DNA of 64,000 bases from Collimonas humicola (GTDB taxonomy: Bacteria; Pseudomonadota; Gammaproteobacteria; Burkholderiales; Burkholderiaceae_D): the NCBI RefSeq assembly GCF_018304945.1, contig NZ_JAGQEE010000003.1:62001-126000 (forward strand). The letters run 5' to 3'. Below, piece by piece: positions 11,385 through 25,403 of the stretch. Position numbers and translations under genes: made by a program. The notes under the pieces are model-generated. The model worked only from the letters and a program-made list of their open reading frames with translations, did not search any database and was not told the DNA's origin. The number at the start of each line of letters is the position of its first letter. Position 1 is the first letter of the stretch.

Positions 11385-12125
11385 TCACTCGTCCGATGAC
11401 TTGGTTTTGGCTGGCTTGTCGCCCTTGTCGCCGCCCTTGTCGCTATTATCATCGTCGTTGCCGCGAATCTGGCTTTGACGACGTTGCGTGTAGGCATCAC
11501 GCACAAATTCATATTTATCCAATGCAGCATCTTCCAACAGATCGCCGGCATCCAGCAGATTGGCGCGCTTGTCGATCAGACGCACCACTGAGCCGGTATT
11601 GCGCCAGCGCACCGGATACTTGTAGGACCAGATGTCGCCATACATATCCACCGGCAAGGCAGCGGTATCGCGAATGTTCGATGGGCCGAACAAAGGCAGC
11701 ACCAGGTAAGGACCGGATCCTACGCCCCATTTGCCCAGGGTCTGGCCGAAATCCTTGTTGTGTTTCTGCAAACCGGCTTCCGAGCCGATATCCAGCAAAC
11801 CGCCCAGGCCAAGAGTGGAGTTGACGGCAACCCGCATCACGTCCGACGTACCATCAGCAACGTTTCCCTGCAAGAAACCGTTGACCGAGCTCCAGACGTC
11901 GCCCAGGTTGCCGAAGAAATTGTTGACGCCGGTCTGGACAAAGCTTGGCAGCCAGTTCCGGTAAGCGGTTGCGACCGGCTTCAGGGCGACTTTATCGAGC
12001 GTGTCGTTGAAGCTGAACATGGCGCGGTTAAAGCCTTCCAGCGGGTCTTGCGGATTGCTGGTGGTGGCGCAGCCGCTCAATGCGGCGATCAGGGCCAGCG
12101 AGCCGAAGCGAGTCATTGTTTTCAT
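11385..12125 (-). CDS. mlaA: Outer-membrane lipoprotein MlaA (VacJ)
   Basis: Outer-membrane lipoprotein that removes mislocalised phospholipids from the outer leaflet with a porin partner. The 246-residue precursor has a lipobox, ALSGC, with the lipidated cysteine at about residue 19. The MlaA body includes DPLEGFNRAMFSFNDTLDKVALKPVA and WGVGSGPYLVLPLFGPSNIRD. A good ribosome-binding site (AAAGGA) precedes the ATG at 12125. It overlaps mlaD by four bases. The charged tail, with GDKGDKPAKTKSSDE, is poorly conserved. Confidence 0.95.
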   Translation of the reverse strand: MKTMTRFGSLALIAALSGCATTSNPQDPLEGFNRAMFSFNDTLDKVALKPVATAYRNWLPSFVQTGVNNFFGNLGDVWSSVNGFLQGNVADGTSDVMRVAVNSTLGLGGLLDIGSEAGLQKHNKDFGQTLGKWGVGSGPYLVLPLFGPSNIRDTAALPVDMYGDIWSYKYPVRWRNTGSVVRLIDKRANLLDAGDLLEDAALDKYEFVRDAYTQRRQSQIRGNDDDNSDKGGDKGDKPAKTKSSDE

Positions 12126-12595
12126 TGTTCAGTGTCCTTTACATCCGCGGCCTTGCTGTACAGGAACTGACTGATCAGGTTTTCCAGCACAATCGCGGAT
12201 TGCGTTAATTTAATACGATCGCCGGCAGCCAGGTTCTTGGTGTCGCCACCCGCCTCGATGCCGATATATTGTTCGCCCAGCAAGCCTGCGGTCAGGATCT
12301 TGGCCGAACTGTCTTGTGGAAACAGATAGCGCTGATCCATGTTCAGGGTCACTACGGCCTGGAAATTCTTGTCGTCGAAATTGATCGCCGCCACCCGTCC
12401 GACCACCACGCCGGCGCTTCTTACAGAAGCGCGCACCTTCAACCCGCCGATATTGTCGAACCGTGTAACTACCGGGTAAGTCTTGTTGAAAGTCGAAGTA
12501 CTGAGGTTGCCGGCTTTCAGCGCCAGAAACGCCAAAGCCAGGACGCCGACCAGGACAAATATGCCAACCCATACGTCTACTGTTTTTTGTTGCAT
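12122..12595 (-). CDS. mlaD: MCE-domain protein MlaD
   Basis: Inner-membrane-anchored MCE protein whose hexameric ring passes phospholipid through the periplasmic mouth of the Mla transporter. One N-terminal transmembrane helix (about residues 8-28, VGIFVLVGVLALAFLALKAG) is followed by the MCE domain: VTRFDNIGGLKVRASVRSAGVVVGRV and ILTAGLLGEQYIGIEAGG. The 157-residue length is normal. It overlaps mlaA by four bases. Confidence 0.95.
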   Translation of the reverse strand: MQQKTVDVWVGIFVLVGVLALAFLALKAGNLSTSTFNKTYPVVTRFDNIGGLKVRASVRSAGVVVGRVAAINFDDKNFQAVVTLNMDQRYLFPQDSSAKILTAGLLGEQYIGIEAGGDTKNLAAGDRIKLTQSAIVLENLISQFLYSKAADVKDTEQ

Positions 12596-12728
12596 GATTC
12601 ATCACCTTAAAAATACCACCTGAGGCGAATAATTCCTCAAGAGAATAGTAACGAGAAGTAAAGCGCCCTGCTGCCCGCTGCAGCAAATGTGACTGCGGCC
12701 GAAACCGGCAATCCGGTCGCAAAAAAAA

Positions 12729-13526
12729 CTAATTAAACATCAATGCCGTCAGCAGGAAATCCAGTCCCAGCACCGCCAGCGAAGCGATCACGACAGTGCG
12801 CGTGGTTGCCCGTGAAACACCTTCCGGCGTCGGCTTTGCTTCGTATCCCTGCCAGACCGCAACAAACGTCACGGCAATGCCGAACACGATGCTTTTCACC
12901 ACGCCGTTCGCCACATCCAGCCAGACGTCGACGCCGCCCTGCATCTGCGACCAGAACGCGCCTTCGTCGACGCCGATCAGCTTGACGCCGACCAGGTAGC
13001 CGCCATAAATGCCGAGGGCGCTGAACAGCGCCGCCAGCATCGGCATCGCCACCACGCCAGCCCAGAATCGCGGCGCCACTACCCGTTGCAGCGGGTCTAC
13101 CGCCATCATTTCCATGGCCGACAACTGCTCGCCGGCTTTCATCAAGCCGATTTCAGCGGTCAGCGACGTGCCGGCGCGGCCGGCAAACAGCAGCGCGGTC
13201 ACCACCGGCCCCAGTTCGCGCACCAGCGACAAGGCCACCAGCAAACCCAGCGCCTGCTCGGAGCCATATTTATTCAGAGTGTAATACCCTTGCAGGCCCA
13301 GCACGAAACCGACGAACAAACCGGAAACGCCGATGATCACCAGCGAATAATTGCCGATGAAATGAATCTGGTCGGTAATCAGCCGCGGCCTGCGCCACAA
13401 ACCCAGCGAAGCCCGCAGGATCGCCAGGAACATGCGGGTGGCGACACCCAGTCCGGTAATCGATTCGCGCACCGTGCGACCGATTGCCGCAAGGGAATTG
13501 CTTACAAATTTAATGATGGAAGCCAT
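12729..13526 (-). CDS. mlaE: Mla transporter permease MlaE
   Basis: Inner-membrane permease of the Mla phospholipid transporter (MlaE/PF02405 family). The 265 residues include the amphipathic N-terminal helix, about five membrane segments, and the family core LLVALSLVRELGPVVTALLFAGRAGTSLTAEIGLMKAGEQLSAMEMMAVDP. The start overlaps the mlaF stop by one base. The 133 bases down to mlaD (12596-12728) hold no gene. Confidence 0.95.
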   Translation of the reverse strand: MASIIKFVSNSLAAIGRTVRESITGLGVATRMFLAILRASLGLWRRPRLITDQIHFIGNYSLVIIGVSGLFVGFVLGLQGYYTLNKYGSEQALGLLVALSLVRELGPVVTALLFAGRAGTSLTAEIGLMKAGEQLSAMEMMAVDPLQRVVAPRFWAGVVAMPMLAALFSALGIYGGYLVGVKLIGVDEGAFWSQMQGGVDVWLDVANGVVKSIVFGIAVTFVAVWQGYEAKPTPEGVSRATTRTVVIASLAVLGLDFLLTALMFN

Positions 13527-14338
13527 CAGCCGCGCCCCTTCACGCCCAGATCCTCGGCCAGCGACTTGCCTGGATAGTGGAACGGTACCGGCCCGTCGGG
13601 TTCGGCATTGACGAATTGCTTCACATACGGATGCTCCGATGCCTGCATCTCTGCCGGCGTGCCCTGCGCCACGATCTGCCCTTGCGACAGGAAATACACG
13701 TAGTCGGCAATCCCGAACGATTCGTGGACGTCATGCGACACCAGGATGCTGGTGGAACCGAGCGCATCGTTGAGCTTGCGGATCAGGTTGGCGGTGACGC
13801 CCATCGAAATCGGGTCGAGGCCGGCGAAAGGTTCATCGTACATGATCAGGGAAGGATCCAGCGCAATCGCGCGCGCCAGCGCCACGCGCCGCGCCATGCC
13901 GCCGGAAATCTCGGACGGCTTGAGCTGGGCGGCATTGCGCAAACCGACCGCGTTCAGCTTCAGCAGCACCAGCTTGCCCAGCAGGTCTTCCGGCAAATCA
14001 GTGTGCTCGCGCAGCGGGAAAGCGACATTGTCAAATGCGGTCAGGTCGGTAAACAAGGCGCCGCTCTGGAACAGCATGCCCATCTTGCGCCGCAGCGCAT
14101 ACAGCCCCGCGGTCGACAAATCGTGCACGGTTTCGCCGTCGACCTTGACGCTGCCGGCCTGCGGGCGCAACTGCCCGCCGATCAGGCGCAGGATAGTGGT
14201 CTTGCCGGAGCCCGAGCCGCCCATGACGGCAATCACCTTGCCGCGTGCAAAGTCCATGTTGAGACCCGATAAAATCGACCTCTCACCATAGCCAAACTGC
14301 AGATCACGAATTTCGACGATATTTGCCACACTGCTCAC
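13526..14338 (-). CDS. mlaF: Mla transporter ATPase MlaF
   Basis: ATPase of the Mla phospholipid transporter. Walker A is GGSGSGKTTILR, the Q-loop lies in GMLFQSGALFTDLTAFDNVAFPLRE, the signature is EISGGMARRVALARA, and Walker B is LIMYDEPFAGLDPIS. No ATG fits the N-terminus. Candidates are GTG at 14336-14338 (used here), GTG at 14327-14329, which has a GGTGAG just upstream, and TTG at 14350. This is the first gene of the Mla block. Confidence 0.93.
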   Translation of the reverse strand: MSSVANIVEIRDLQFGYGERSILSGLNMDFARGKVIAVMGGSGSGKTTILRLIGGQLRPQAGSVKVDGETVHDLSTAGLYALRRKMGMLFQSGALFTDLTAFDNVAFPLREHTDLPEDLLGKLVLLKLNAVGLRNAAQLKPSEISGGMARRVALARAIALDPSLIMYDEPFAGLDPISMGVTANLIRKLNDALGSTSILVSHDVHESFGIADYVYFLSQGQIVAQGTPAEMQASEHPYVKQFVNAEPDGPVPFHYPGKSLAEDLGVKGRG

Positions 14339-14474
14339 CGGATAAATCAAAGGGGCTATTGTAGTGCAAATGCGACAATCGTTCAGGGCCTGGCAATAGT
14401 GGCCAGAGCGACATGTGCCTCTATTACAACAGTTTGACTATTGCCTGAATGCATGAACAAAATGCTGCACACAG

Positions 14475-14517
14475 AAAAAAGAGTATGCCGGTGTTACCCC
14501 GGACATACTCTTTTTTT
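14475..14517. terminator. Bidirectional Rho-independent terminator after gltD
   Basis: A 13-base perfect stem, AAAAAAGAGTATG pairing with CATACTCTTTTTT, is extended by CCGG/CCGG across one bulged A, with a seven-base loop. A- and T-runs on opposite sides allow termination on both strands. It lies 40 bases after the gltD stop and separates the glt operon from mlaF. Confidence 0.9.
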
Positions 14518-14556
14518 GGTCCCTACTGCAGGGATTAAGCTGCAGTGCATCAAAAA

Positions 14557-16020
14557 TCAGCGCGGCAAGACCGACGCGCCCATAAGGAACTCATCCACTG
14601 CGCGCGCGCACTGGCGGCCTTCGCGGATCGCCCACACCACCAGCGACTGGCCGCGGCGCATGTCGCCGGCAGCGAAGACCTTGTCGACCGAGGTCTTGTA
14701 GCAGGCATCGCCTTCGGTAGTGGCCTTGGCGTTGCCGCGCGCATCCTTGTCGACGCCGAATGCTTCCAGCACCTGCGCCACCGGCGAGACAAAACCCATC
14801 GCCAGGAACACCAGGTCGGCCTTCATCTCGAATTCCGAATTCGGCACTTCCTGCATCTTGCCGTCCTTCCACTCGACACGGGCGGCGATCAGTTTTTCGA
14901 CCTTGCCGTTCTTGCCTTCCAGGCGCTTGGTCGCCACTGCCCAGTCGCGCTCGCAGCCTTCGTCGTGCGAGGACGAGGTGCGCAGCTTGGTCGGCCAGTA
15001 AGGCCAGACCAGCGGCTTGTTTTCCTGTTCCGGCGGTTGCGGCATCAGTTCGAACTGCTGGATCGATGCGGCGCCCTGGCGGTTGGAAGTGCCGACGCAG
15101 TCGGAACCGGTATCGCCGCCGCCGATCACCACCACGTGCTTGCCGCCGGCCAGGATCTGGTCCTTGACCTTGTCGCCGGCATTGACCTTGTTTTGCTGGG
15201 GCAGGAAATCCATGGCGAAATGCACGCCCTTCAGTTCACGGCCGGGAACCGGCAGGTCGCGCGGCTGCTCGGCGCCGCCGGCAATCACCACCGCATCGAA
15301 TTCCGCTTTCAGCTCTTCGGGCGAGACGGTCTTCTTGGCCCAGTTGTTAACGTTGGCGGGGAAATCCTTGCCCACCAGCACGCCGGTACGGAAAATCACG
15401 CCTTCCGCCTCCATCTGCTCGACCCGGCGGTCGATATGCGATTTCTCCATCTTGAAATCGGGAATGCCGTAACGCAGCAGGCCGCCGACCCGGTCGCTCT
15501 TTTCAAACACGGTGACGTCATGGCCGATGCGCGCCAGCTGCTGCGCCGCCGCCAGGCCGGCAGGGCCGGAACCGACCACCGCCACCTTCTTGCCGGTTTT
15601 CACCAGCGCCGGCTGCGGCACGATCCAGCCGTTTTCCCAGCCCTTGTCGACGATGAAATGCTCGATCGACTTGATGCCGACCGGGTCGCTGTTGATGCCC
15701 AGGGTGCAGGCGCTTTCGCATGGCGCCGGGCAGATGCGGCCGGTGAATTCCGGGAAGTTGTTGGTCGAATGCAGCGTTTCCAGCGCTTCGCTGTAGGCGC
15801 CGCGATACACCAGGTCATTCCAGTCCGGGATGATGTTGTTGACCGGGCAGCCGTTGTTGCAGAATGGAATGCCGCAATCCATGCAACGCGCGCCCTGCGT
15901 CTTGGCCTCGCTGTCGCTCAGGCTGAGGATGAATTCCTTGTAGTGTTTCTTGCGTGCCTGCGGCGCTTCATAGGTTTCGCCGACCCGCTGAAATTCCATA
16001 AATCCTGTTACTTTTCCCAT
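14557..16020 (-). CDS. gltD: Glutamate synthase [NADPH] small subunit
   Basis: Small (beta) subunit of NADPH-glutamate synthase: takes electrons from NADPH through FAD and 4Fe-4S clusters to GltB. The N-terminal cluster cysteines are in [19 protein letters not shown], the FAD site is [18 protein letters not shown] near residue 150, and the NADPH site is [21 protein letters not shown]. The C-terminus has [20 protein letters not shown]. The length of 487 is normal. It follows gltB by 93 bases and ends at a strong terminator. Confidence 0.97.
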   Translation of the reverse strand: MGKVTGFMEFQRVGETYEAPQARKKHYKEFILSLSDSEAKTQGARCMDCGIPFCNNGCPVNNIIPDWNDLVYRGAYSEALETLHSTNNFPEFTGRICPAPCESACTLGINSDPVGIKSIEHFIVDKGWENGWIVPQPALVKTGKKVAVVGSGPAGLAAAQQLARIGHDVTVFEKSDRVGGLLRYGIPDFKMEKSHIDRRVEQMEAEGVIFRTGVLVGKDFPANVNNWAKKTVSPEELKAEFDAVVIAGGAEQPRDLPVPGRELKGVHFAMDFLPQQNKVNAGDKVKDQILAGGKHVVVIGGGDTGSDCVGTSNRQGAASIQQFELMPQPPEQENKPLVWPYWPTKLRTSSSHDEGCERDWAVATKRLEGKNGKVEKLIAARVEWKDGKMQEVPNSEFEMKADLVFLAMGFVSPVAQVLEAFGVDKDARGNAKATTEGDACYKTSVDKVFAAGDMRRGQSLVVWAIREGRQCARAVDEFLMGASVLPR

Positions 16021-16113
16021 TTTCTTCCGCTTTCTGGCTGCAGGATGCGCCGCGGCAAAATCGGCCGCGGCGTTCCTTATCTTTACTTGGCTAAGTGACG
16101 TGTAAGCTGACGA

Positions 16114-20802
<4,689 letters not shown>

Positions 20803-20877
20803 AACGTTGCTCCACCACTTTGAGAGTAAGGACATTAAGAATAGTGCAGACGGTTGCAGACTTCAATCACAATAAAT

Positions 20878-20943
20878 GGGGTCAGAGTCAAATTAACTTC
20901 ATCAATTTTTGCACCAAAATTAAATAGGGACAGAGTCAATTTA
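20878..20943. repeat. Left flanking repeats of the RAYT gene
   Basis: Two diverged copies of a short repeat lie between gltB and the transposase gene: GGGGTCAGAGTCAAATTAA at 20878-20896 and AGGGACAGAGTCAATTTA at 20926-20943. They match the copies to the right of the gene (19-mer TTAATTCGACTCTGACCCC), read on the opposite strand. Such repeats flanking a Y1 transposase gene are the usual setting of REP-associated transposases. Confidence 0.85.
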
Positions 20944-20973
20944 GTGCGCTTGATGGCTTCTTGCTCATTTCCG

Positions 20974-21705
20974 TTATTTTTTTGCTTCCGGAACCGCCGA
21001 CTCCTCGGGCGACTCAGGCCGCGCCTTGAACGGCCTCCCGCGCCGGGCCGGACGCACTCTCACGGCTCCCTGCTTTTCCAGCTTGGCCTTGAAGATTTCC
21101 GACCCCAGCGGCCAGCCCTTATTGGTAGCATCCATCAATTGCTTAGCCTGTTCGGATGTGAGCGCTTGCTCAGCCATTTCCTTATACGCAGCTTCACGAT
21201 CGAAGGGCGTATTACCCAGGGCCCAATACAGCGCATGATCCGTCACCAACGGATCCGGCTTGATCCCAACATGGTGCAAATAACTCGACCAGGGATACTC
21301 GCCGGGCGTAGACGCAATGCCGGCGCGCACCGGATTCTGGTCGATGTAGCAGCTGCACAACATGAAATACCGCTCTGAGTCGATCACGGTAGCCCTGTAG
21401 CGTCCTTGCCACAGCGTGCCCATCCGCGCATATTTCTGGTTGAAATAAGGCACGTAATATCGCCCCACCCACTGCATCATCCGCGCCAAGCCCTCCACAT
21501 CGCTGGGCGTCGCCAGCAAATGGATATGGTTGGTCATCAGCACATAACCGTGGATGGCCACCTTGAACTGCCTGGCCGCATCGCGCAAACGGCCAAGAAA
21601 ATTCACATAATCTTCGGTTTCGCGAAAAATTGCCTGCCTGTCAACACCCCGTTGTATCAGGTGATGCGGCTGGTTGGGAATGACGAGACGAGGTAAGCGA
21701 GCCAT
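20974..21705 (-). CDS. REP-associated tyrosine transposase (RAYT, IS200-like Y1)
   Basis: Single-strand Y1 transposase of the REP-associated class, thought to move or maintain short flanking palindromes rather than itself. The 243-residue protein begins MARLPRLVIPNQPHHLIQRG and carries the HUH motif in MTNHIHLLATPSD near residue 60. The conserved CYIDQNPVRAG segment, with the likely catalytic tyrosine region, is near residue 120, followed by YPWSSYLHHVG. A basic, proline-rich tail with RRGRPFKARPE ends it. The start is the ATG at 21705. It is intact and flanked on both sides by copies of its repeat. Confidence 0.9.
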   Translation of the reverse strand: MARLPRLVIPNQPHHLIQRGVDRQAIFRETEDYVNFLGRLRDAARQFKVAIHGYVLMTNHIHLLATPSDVEGLARMMQWVGRYYVPYFNQKYARMGTLWQGRYRATVIDSERYFMLCSCYIDQNPVRAGIASTPGEYPWSSYLHHVGIKPDPLVTDHALYWALGNTPFDREAAYKEMAEQALTSEQAKQLMDATNKGWPLGSEIFKAKLEKQGAVRVRPARRGRPFKARPESPEESAVPEAKK

Positions 21706-21744
21706 GGCAAAAATGAGCAGTTTGAGATGCCTTCATTCTATCCA

Positions 21745-21829
21745 TTAATTCGACTCTGACCCCATTAGTGATTTCTTAATTCGACTCTGACCCCAATTGT
21801 TTTCAATTAATTGGGGTCAGAGTCGAATT
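21745..21829. repeat. Right flanking RAYT repeats, including a 21-base perfect hairpin
   Basis: Three copies of TTAATTCGACTCTGACCCC-type sequence: direct copies at 21745-21763 and 21776-21794, and an inverted copy at 21813-21829. The last two form a perfect 21-base stem (21778-21798 with 21809-21829) around a 10-base loop. The hairpin overlaps the 3' end of the LysR gene and could act as its terminator. Confidence 0.9.
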
Positions 21830-22697
21830 GTTTGGCTTCGGATTGGAGGATCTGGCTGAAGGCGTCGAAGGCGGGGGAGCTGTAGTCGTGGCGGCGGATC
21901 AGGTAGGTTGGGATCTGGCCGGCGGGGCCGATGGGGTAGATGGCGAGGCTTTCGCTGCAATTGTGGAGTTCGAGCACGGAGCGCGGGGCCAGGGCGATGC
22001 CGGCGCCAGCGGCGACGCAGGCTAGCATGGCGTGGTAGGAACCGAGTTCGAGGATGCGGTCGGGGCGGCGGCCGGGGATGCTGCCTGAGGCCAGCCAGTT
22101 TTCGGCGTGGCGGCGGTAGGCGCAGCCGTTTTCGAAGGCGATCAGGGTGTGGGTCTGCAGGTCGTCCGGGCCGCTGATCGGCGGGTGGCTGCGCGGGGCC
22201 AGCAGCACCAGTTCTTCGGCATACAAGAGCAAGGCAGCCAGCAGCGGATCGTCCAATGGTCCGGCGACGAGCGCCGCATCGAGGGTGAAGGCGCGCACGC
22301 GGTCGATCAGCTGCTGGGTCGGGCCGGTGCAGAGTTCGAGCTGCACCGCCGGCCATTGCTGGTGGAAGCGCGCCAGCGGCAGCGGCAAGCGGCTGGCGGC
22401 GGTGCTTTCCATGGAGCCGATGCGCAAGCGCCCTTGCGGCACGGCCGGCTGCACGGCCTCGCGCGCTTCAACGGCCAGGTTCAGCAGGCGCTCGGCGTAG
22501 CCCAGCAGGGTTTCGCCGGCCGGCGTCAGCACCAGACGCTTGTTGTTGCGGGAGAACAGGCTGACACCCAGCGATTGCTCCAGCTGGCGGATGCGGGTGG
22601 TGACATTCGATTGCACCCGGTGCAGCTGTTCCGCGGCGCGGGTAATGCCGCCTTCGCGCACCACGGTGCGGAAAATTTCCAGAGACAGGAGATCCAT
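21807..22697 (-). CDS. LysR-family regulator whose 3' end lies in a RAYT repeat
   Basis: Transcriptional regulator with an N-terminal winged helix (MDLLSLEIFRTVVREGGITRAAEQLHRVQSNVTTRIRQLE) and a periplasmic-binding-like effector domain. At 296 residues the length is normal. It is divergent from the nitronate monooxygenase-like gene 146 bases away, so that gene and the MFS carrier beside it are its likely targets. The last seven codons, QFDSDPN, and the stop lie in the repeat at 21807-21829, so the native C-terminus has been replaced by repeat sequence. Confidence 0.9.
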   Translation of the reverse strand: MDLLSLEIFRTVVREGGITRAAEQLHRVQSNVTTRIRQLEQSLGVSLFSRNNKRLVLTPAGETLLGYAERLLNLAVEAREAVQPAVPQGRLRIGSMESTAASRLPLPLARFHQQWPAVQLELCTGPTQQLIDRVRAFTLDAALVAGPLDDPLLAALLLYAEELVLLAPRSHPPISGPDDLQTHTLIAFENGCAYRRHAENWLASGSIPGRRPDRILELGSYHAMLACVAAGAGIALAPRSVLELHNCSESLAIYPIGPAGQIPTYLIRRHDYSSPAFDAFSQILQSEAKQFDSDPN

Positions 22698-22843
22698 AGA
22701 TCATCTCATTTAAAGATGGATAACATTTTAATTATTCATTTTTCAGGATGATTATGTCAAGGTAGGATGGATCCACCTGCCGCTGTGCAACATTTCCCTC
22801 TAATACATCCGCGCCACGGCAGCCTTTCCCCGGGAGCTTCAGC

Positions 22844-23935
22844 ATGTCCAGCATCAACCTGCATTCCGGCGCGCAGCGCACATCGTTTGCCGCCCAACTC
22901 GATATCCGCTATCCGATCGTGCAAGGCCCCATGAATGGCGGCTCGCCGATTGAACTGGTCACGCAAGTCTGCAACGCCGGCGGCCTGGGTTCATTTGCGG
23001 CCGCACTGCTGTCGCCGGCGGCGATCATCGAAGCCATCCAGAAAATCCGCACACAGACGGCGCGCCCATTTAACGTCAATTTATTCATCCTGGAACCCAG
23101 CCGGCCCGCGGAGGCGGAAATCGCGCTGGCGGAAAAACTGTTGCTGCCGTTCCGGGACGCGCTTGGCCTCGGCCCGGCAGCCAGGCCGCAGAAATTCAGC
23201 GAGAACTTCAATGAGCAGCTGGCTGCCCTGCTGGAAGCCGCGCCGCCGGTAGTCAGTTTCACCTTCGGCATTCTTCCCGCAGATGTGGTGGCGCAGTTCA
23301 AGGCCAAAGGCTGCAAAGTGATCGGCACCGCCACCACGGTGGCCGAAGCCATCGCCTGGGAGCAGGCCGGCGCCGATTTCGTCTGCCTGCAGGGCGCGGA
23401 AGCCGGCGGCCACCGCGCCACTTTCCTCGGCGATATCGAACAATCCAGCGTCGGCTTGATGACTCTGATCCCGCAAGCAGCGGCGGCGGTAAAGCTGCCG
23501 CTCATCGCCGCCGGCGGCATCATGGACGGCCGCGGCATCGCCGCCGCCTTGCTGCTCGGCGCCCAGGCGGCGCAGCTCGGCACCGCCTTCCTGGCTTGCC
23601 CGGAATCCGGCATCGCGCCGGCCTGGCGTGCCCAGCTGGCCGGCGCGCGCGACGACAGCACGCGCCTGGTCCGCAGCTTTTCGGGACGCCATGCACGCGG
23701 CATCGTCAATGCGTATGTGGAGCAGATGGCGTCCCATGAAAGCGCGCTGCCGGCGTATCCTGTACAAAATGCGTTGACCGCCGAAATCCGCCAGGCCGCC
23801 GCCAAGCTCAACCGTCCCGAATTCATGTCGCTCTGGGCCGGCCAAGGGGTGGCCATGGCGCGGCCGATGCCGGCGGCGCAACTGGTCGCCGCGCTGGCGG
23901 CCGAACTGCAGGCGCCGCACGCCATCAATTACTAG
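22844..23935 (+). CDS. Nitronate monooxygenase-like flavin enzyme
   Basis: FMN-dependent NMO/2-nitropropane dioxygenase-family barrel of 363 residues. The start region IRYPIVQGPMNGGSPIELVTQVCNAGGLGSFAAALL is the FMN-binding family signature. VCLQGAEAGGHRATFLGD carries the residues around the active-site histidine, and LPLIAAGGIMDGRGIAAALLLGAQAAQLGTAFLACPES binds FMN phosphate. Members oxidise alkyl nitronates or act as NAD(P)H:quinone reductases, so the exact substrate is open. It is divergent from a LysR gene and is followed by an MFS carrier. Confidence 0.88.
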   Translation: MSSINLHSGAQRTSFAAQLDIRYPIVQGPMNGGSPIELVTQVCNAGGLGSFAAALLSPAAIIEAIQKIRTQTARPFNVNLFILEPSRPAEAEIALAEKLLLPFRDALGLGPAARPQKFSENFNEQLAALLEAAPPVVSFTFGILPADVVAQFKAKGCKVIGTATTVAEAIAWEQAGADFVCLQGAEAGGHRATFLGDIEQSSVGLMTLIPQAAAAVKLPLIAAGGIMDGRGIAAALLLGAQAAQLGTAFLACPESGIAPAWRAQLAGARDDSTRLVRSFSGRHARGIVNAYVEQMASHESALPAYPVQNALTAEIRQAAAKLNRPEFMSLWAGQGVAMARPMPAAQLVAALAAELQAPHAINY

Positions 23936-23986
23936 CGCAGGCTGAACTTGAAGCAAGCGCAAATCACTGCAACGGCAGACATCGCG

Positions 23987-25165
23987 ATGAAGATGGAACA
24001 GAATCAGGAAGCGTGGCGCGTGGCCCTGGCCGGCGCGCTGGCACTGGCGGTAGCGATGGGCATAGGCCGCTTCGCCTTCACCCCGCTGCTGCCGATGATG
24101 CTGCACGATGGCGTGATCGATCTGAGCGCGGGCGGCTGGCTGGCGACTGCAAATTACCTGGGTTATTTTATCGGCGCCCTGCTGTGCATGGCATTGCGCG
24201 GCAGCGCCACCCGCTTCATACGGATCGGCCTGGCCGCCACGGTTGTGCTGACCTTGGGCATGGGGCTATTGCAATCGCCTGGCCTGTGGCTGGCGCTGCG
24301 CACGCTGGCAGGCATCGCCAGCGCCTGCACCTTTGTGTTCGCCTCCGGCTGGTGTTTGCAGCGCCTGGCGCAACTGCATGCGCCGGCGCTGGGCGGCATT
24401 ATCTATTGCGGGCCCGGCCTCGGCATCCTGCTGACCGGACTGGCGACCAGCGCGATGGTTTCGCATCACTGGAAGGCTTCCTACGGCTGGCTCAGCTACG
24501 CTCTGCTGGCCTTGCTGCTGACGGCAACAGTCTGGCGCACCTTCGCCGGATCTTCATCGACGTTGCACGCGCCTGCAGCGCCCTCCCATGCACTCCCCCC
24601 AGCGCAAATCGTGCGGCAGACACGCGGCCTGACGATTGCCTACGCATTGGCGGGATTCGGCTACATCATCACGGCCACTTTCCTGCCGGTGATTGCGCGC
24701 CAGGCGTTGCCGGGCTCGCGCTGGCCGGACCTGTTCTGGCCTTTGTTCGGGATCTGCGTTTCGCTGGGCGCCTGGCTGGCGACGCGGCTGCCGATCCATT
24801 GGGACAATCGCCTGCTGCTTGCCGCCTGCTATCTGCTGCAGGCATGCGGCATCCTGGCCGGCGTGGCCTCGCCCAGCGTATTTGGCTTTGCGCTCGGCAG
24901 CATCCTGCTGGGCATGCCGTTTACCGCGATTACCTTGTTTGCCATGCGCGATGCGCGCCGCCTGCGCGGCGACCAGGCGCGCAGCTTGATGGGCTTGCTG
25001 ACGGCCACCTACGGCATCGGCCAGATCGTCGGACCGCCGCTGGCGACGCGCCTGGTCCAGGGCAGCGGCAGTTTCACTTCGTCGCTGTGCGTAGCGGCCT
25101 TCGCGCTGGTGGCGGGCGCCTGCCTGCTGGGCCAGATGTACCGGGAAAGCCGGCAGCGCGCCTGA
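23987..25165 (+). CDS. MFS transporter, YbfB/YjiJ type
   Basis: Inner-membrane carrier of about 12 helices. The first helix carries the YbfB/YjiJ motif AVAMGIGRFAFTPLLPMMLHDG, followed by GWLATANYLGYFIGALLC. The ATG at 23987 (MKMEQNQEAW) is used; an in-frame TTG at 23948 and an ATG at 23993 are alternatives, and no strong ribosome-binding site decides. It lies 51 bases after the monooxygenase-like gene and is probably co-transcribed. The substrate is unknown. It converges on the next gene with one base between the stops. Confidence 0.87.
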   Translation: MKMEQNQEAWRVALAGALALAVAMGIGRFAFTPLLPMMLHDGVIDLSAGGWLATANYLGYFIGALLCMALRGSATRFIRIGLAATVVLTLGMGLLQSPGLWLALRTLAGIASACTFVFASGWCLQRLAQLHAPALGGIIYCGPGLGILLTGLATSAMVSHHWKASYGWLSYALLALLLTATVWRTFAGSSSTLHAPAAPSHALPPAQIVRQTRGLTIAYALAGFGYIITATFLPVIARQALPGSRWPDLFWPLFGICVSLGAWLATRLPIHWDNRLLLAACYLLQACGILAGVASPSVFGFALGSILLGMPFTAITLFAMRDARRLRGDQARSLMGLLTATYGIGQIVGPPLATRLVQGSGSFTSSLCVAAFALVAGACLLGQMYRESRQRA

Positions 25166-25166
25166 G

Positions 25167-25397
25167 CTATTCGGCGGCGAACTCGGCGGCGGCCTTGGCG
25201 GTCCACAGTGCCTTGTTATAAGAGGGGAACGGCGCATCGTAGCTGTCGATCGCGCCATTTTCGCCGACAAAATGCGTCCACCAGCCGGTGGCATCCTGCA
25301 CCAGCGCGATATCGCCGCTGCGGCAATGCTCCAGGATCTCTTCGCCTTCCGCCAGGGTAACGATGTTGACGCGACGGTGCTTGATGACGGCAACCAT
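25167..25397 (-). CDS. Small conserved-looking protein of unknown function
   Basis: A 76-residue soluble protein, MVAVIKHRRVNIVTLAEGEE and onward, with an aromatic centre DATGWWTHFVGENG and an alanine-rich tail. No signal peptide or membrane helix is visible. It starts six bases after the AMP nucleosidase stop, so it is almost certainly translated from the same message. I do not recognise the family. Confidence 0.75.
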   Translation of the reverse strand: MVAVIKHRRVNIVTLAEGEEILEHCRSGDIALVQDATGWWTHFVGENGAIDSYDAPFPSYNKALWTAKAAAEFAAE

Positions 25398-25403
25398 GGA
25401 CGC

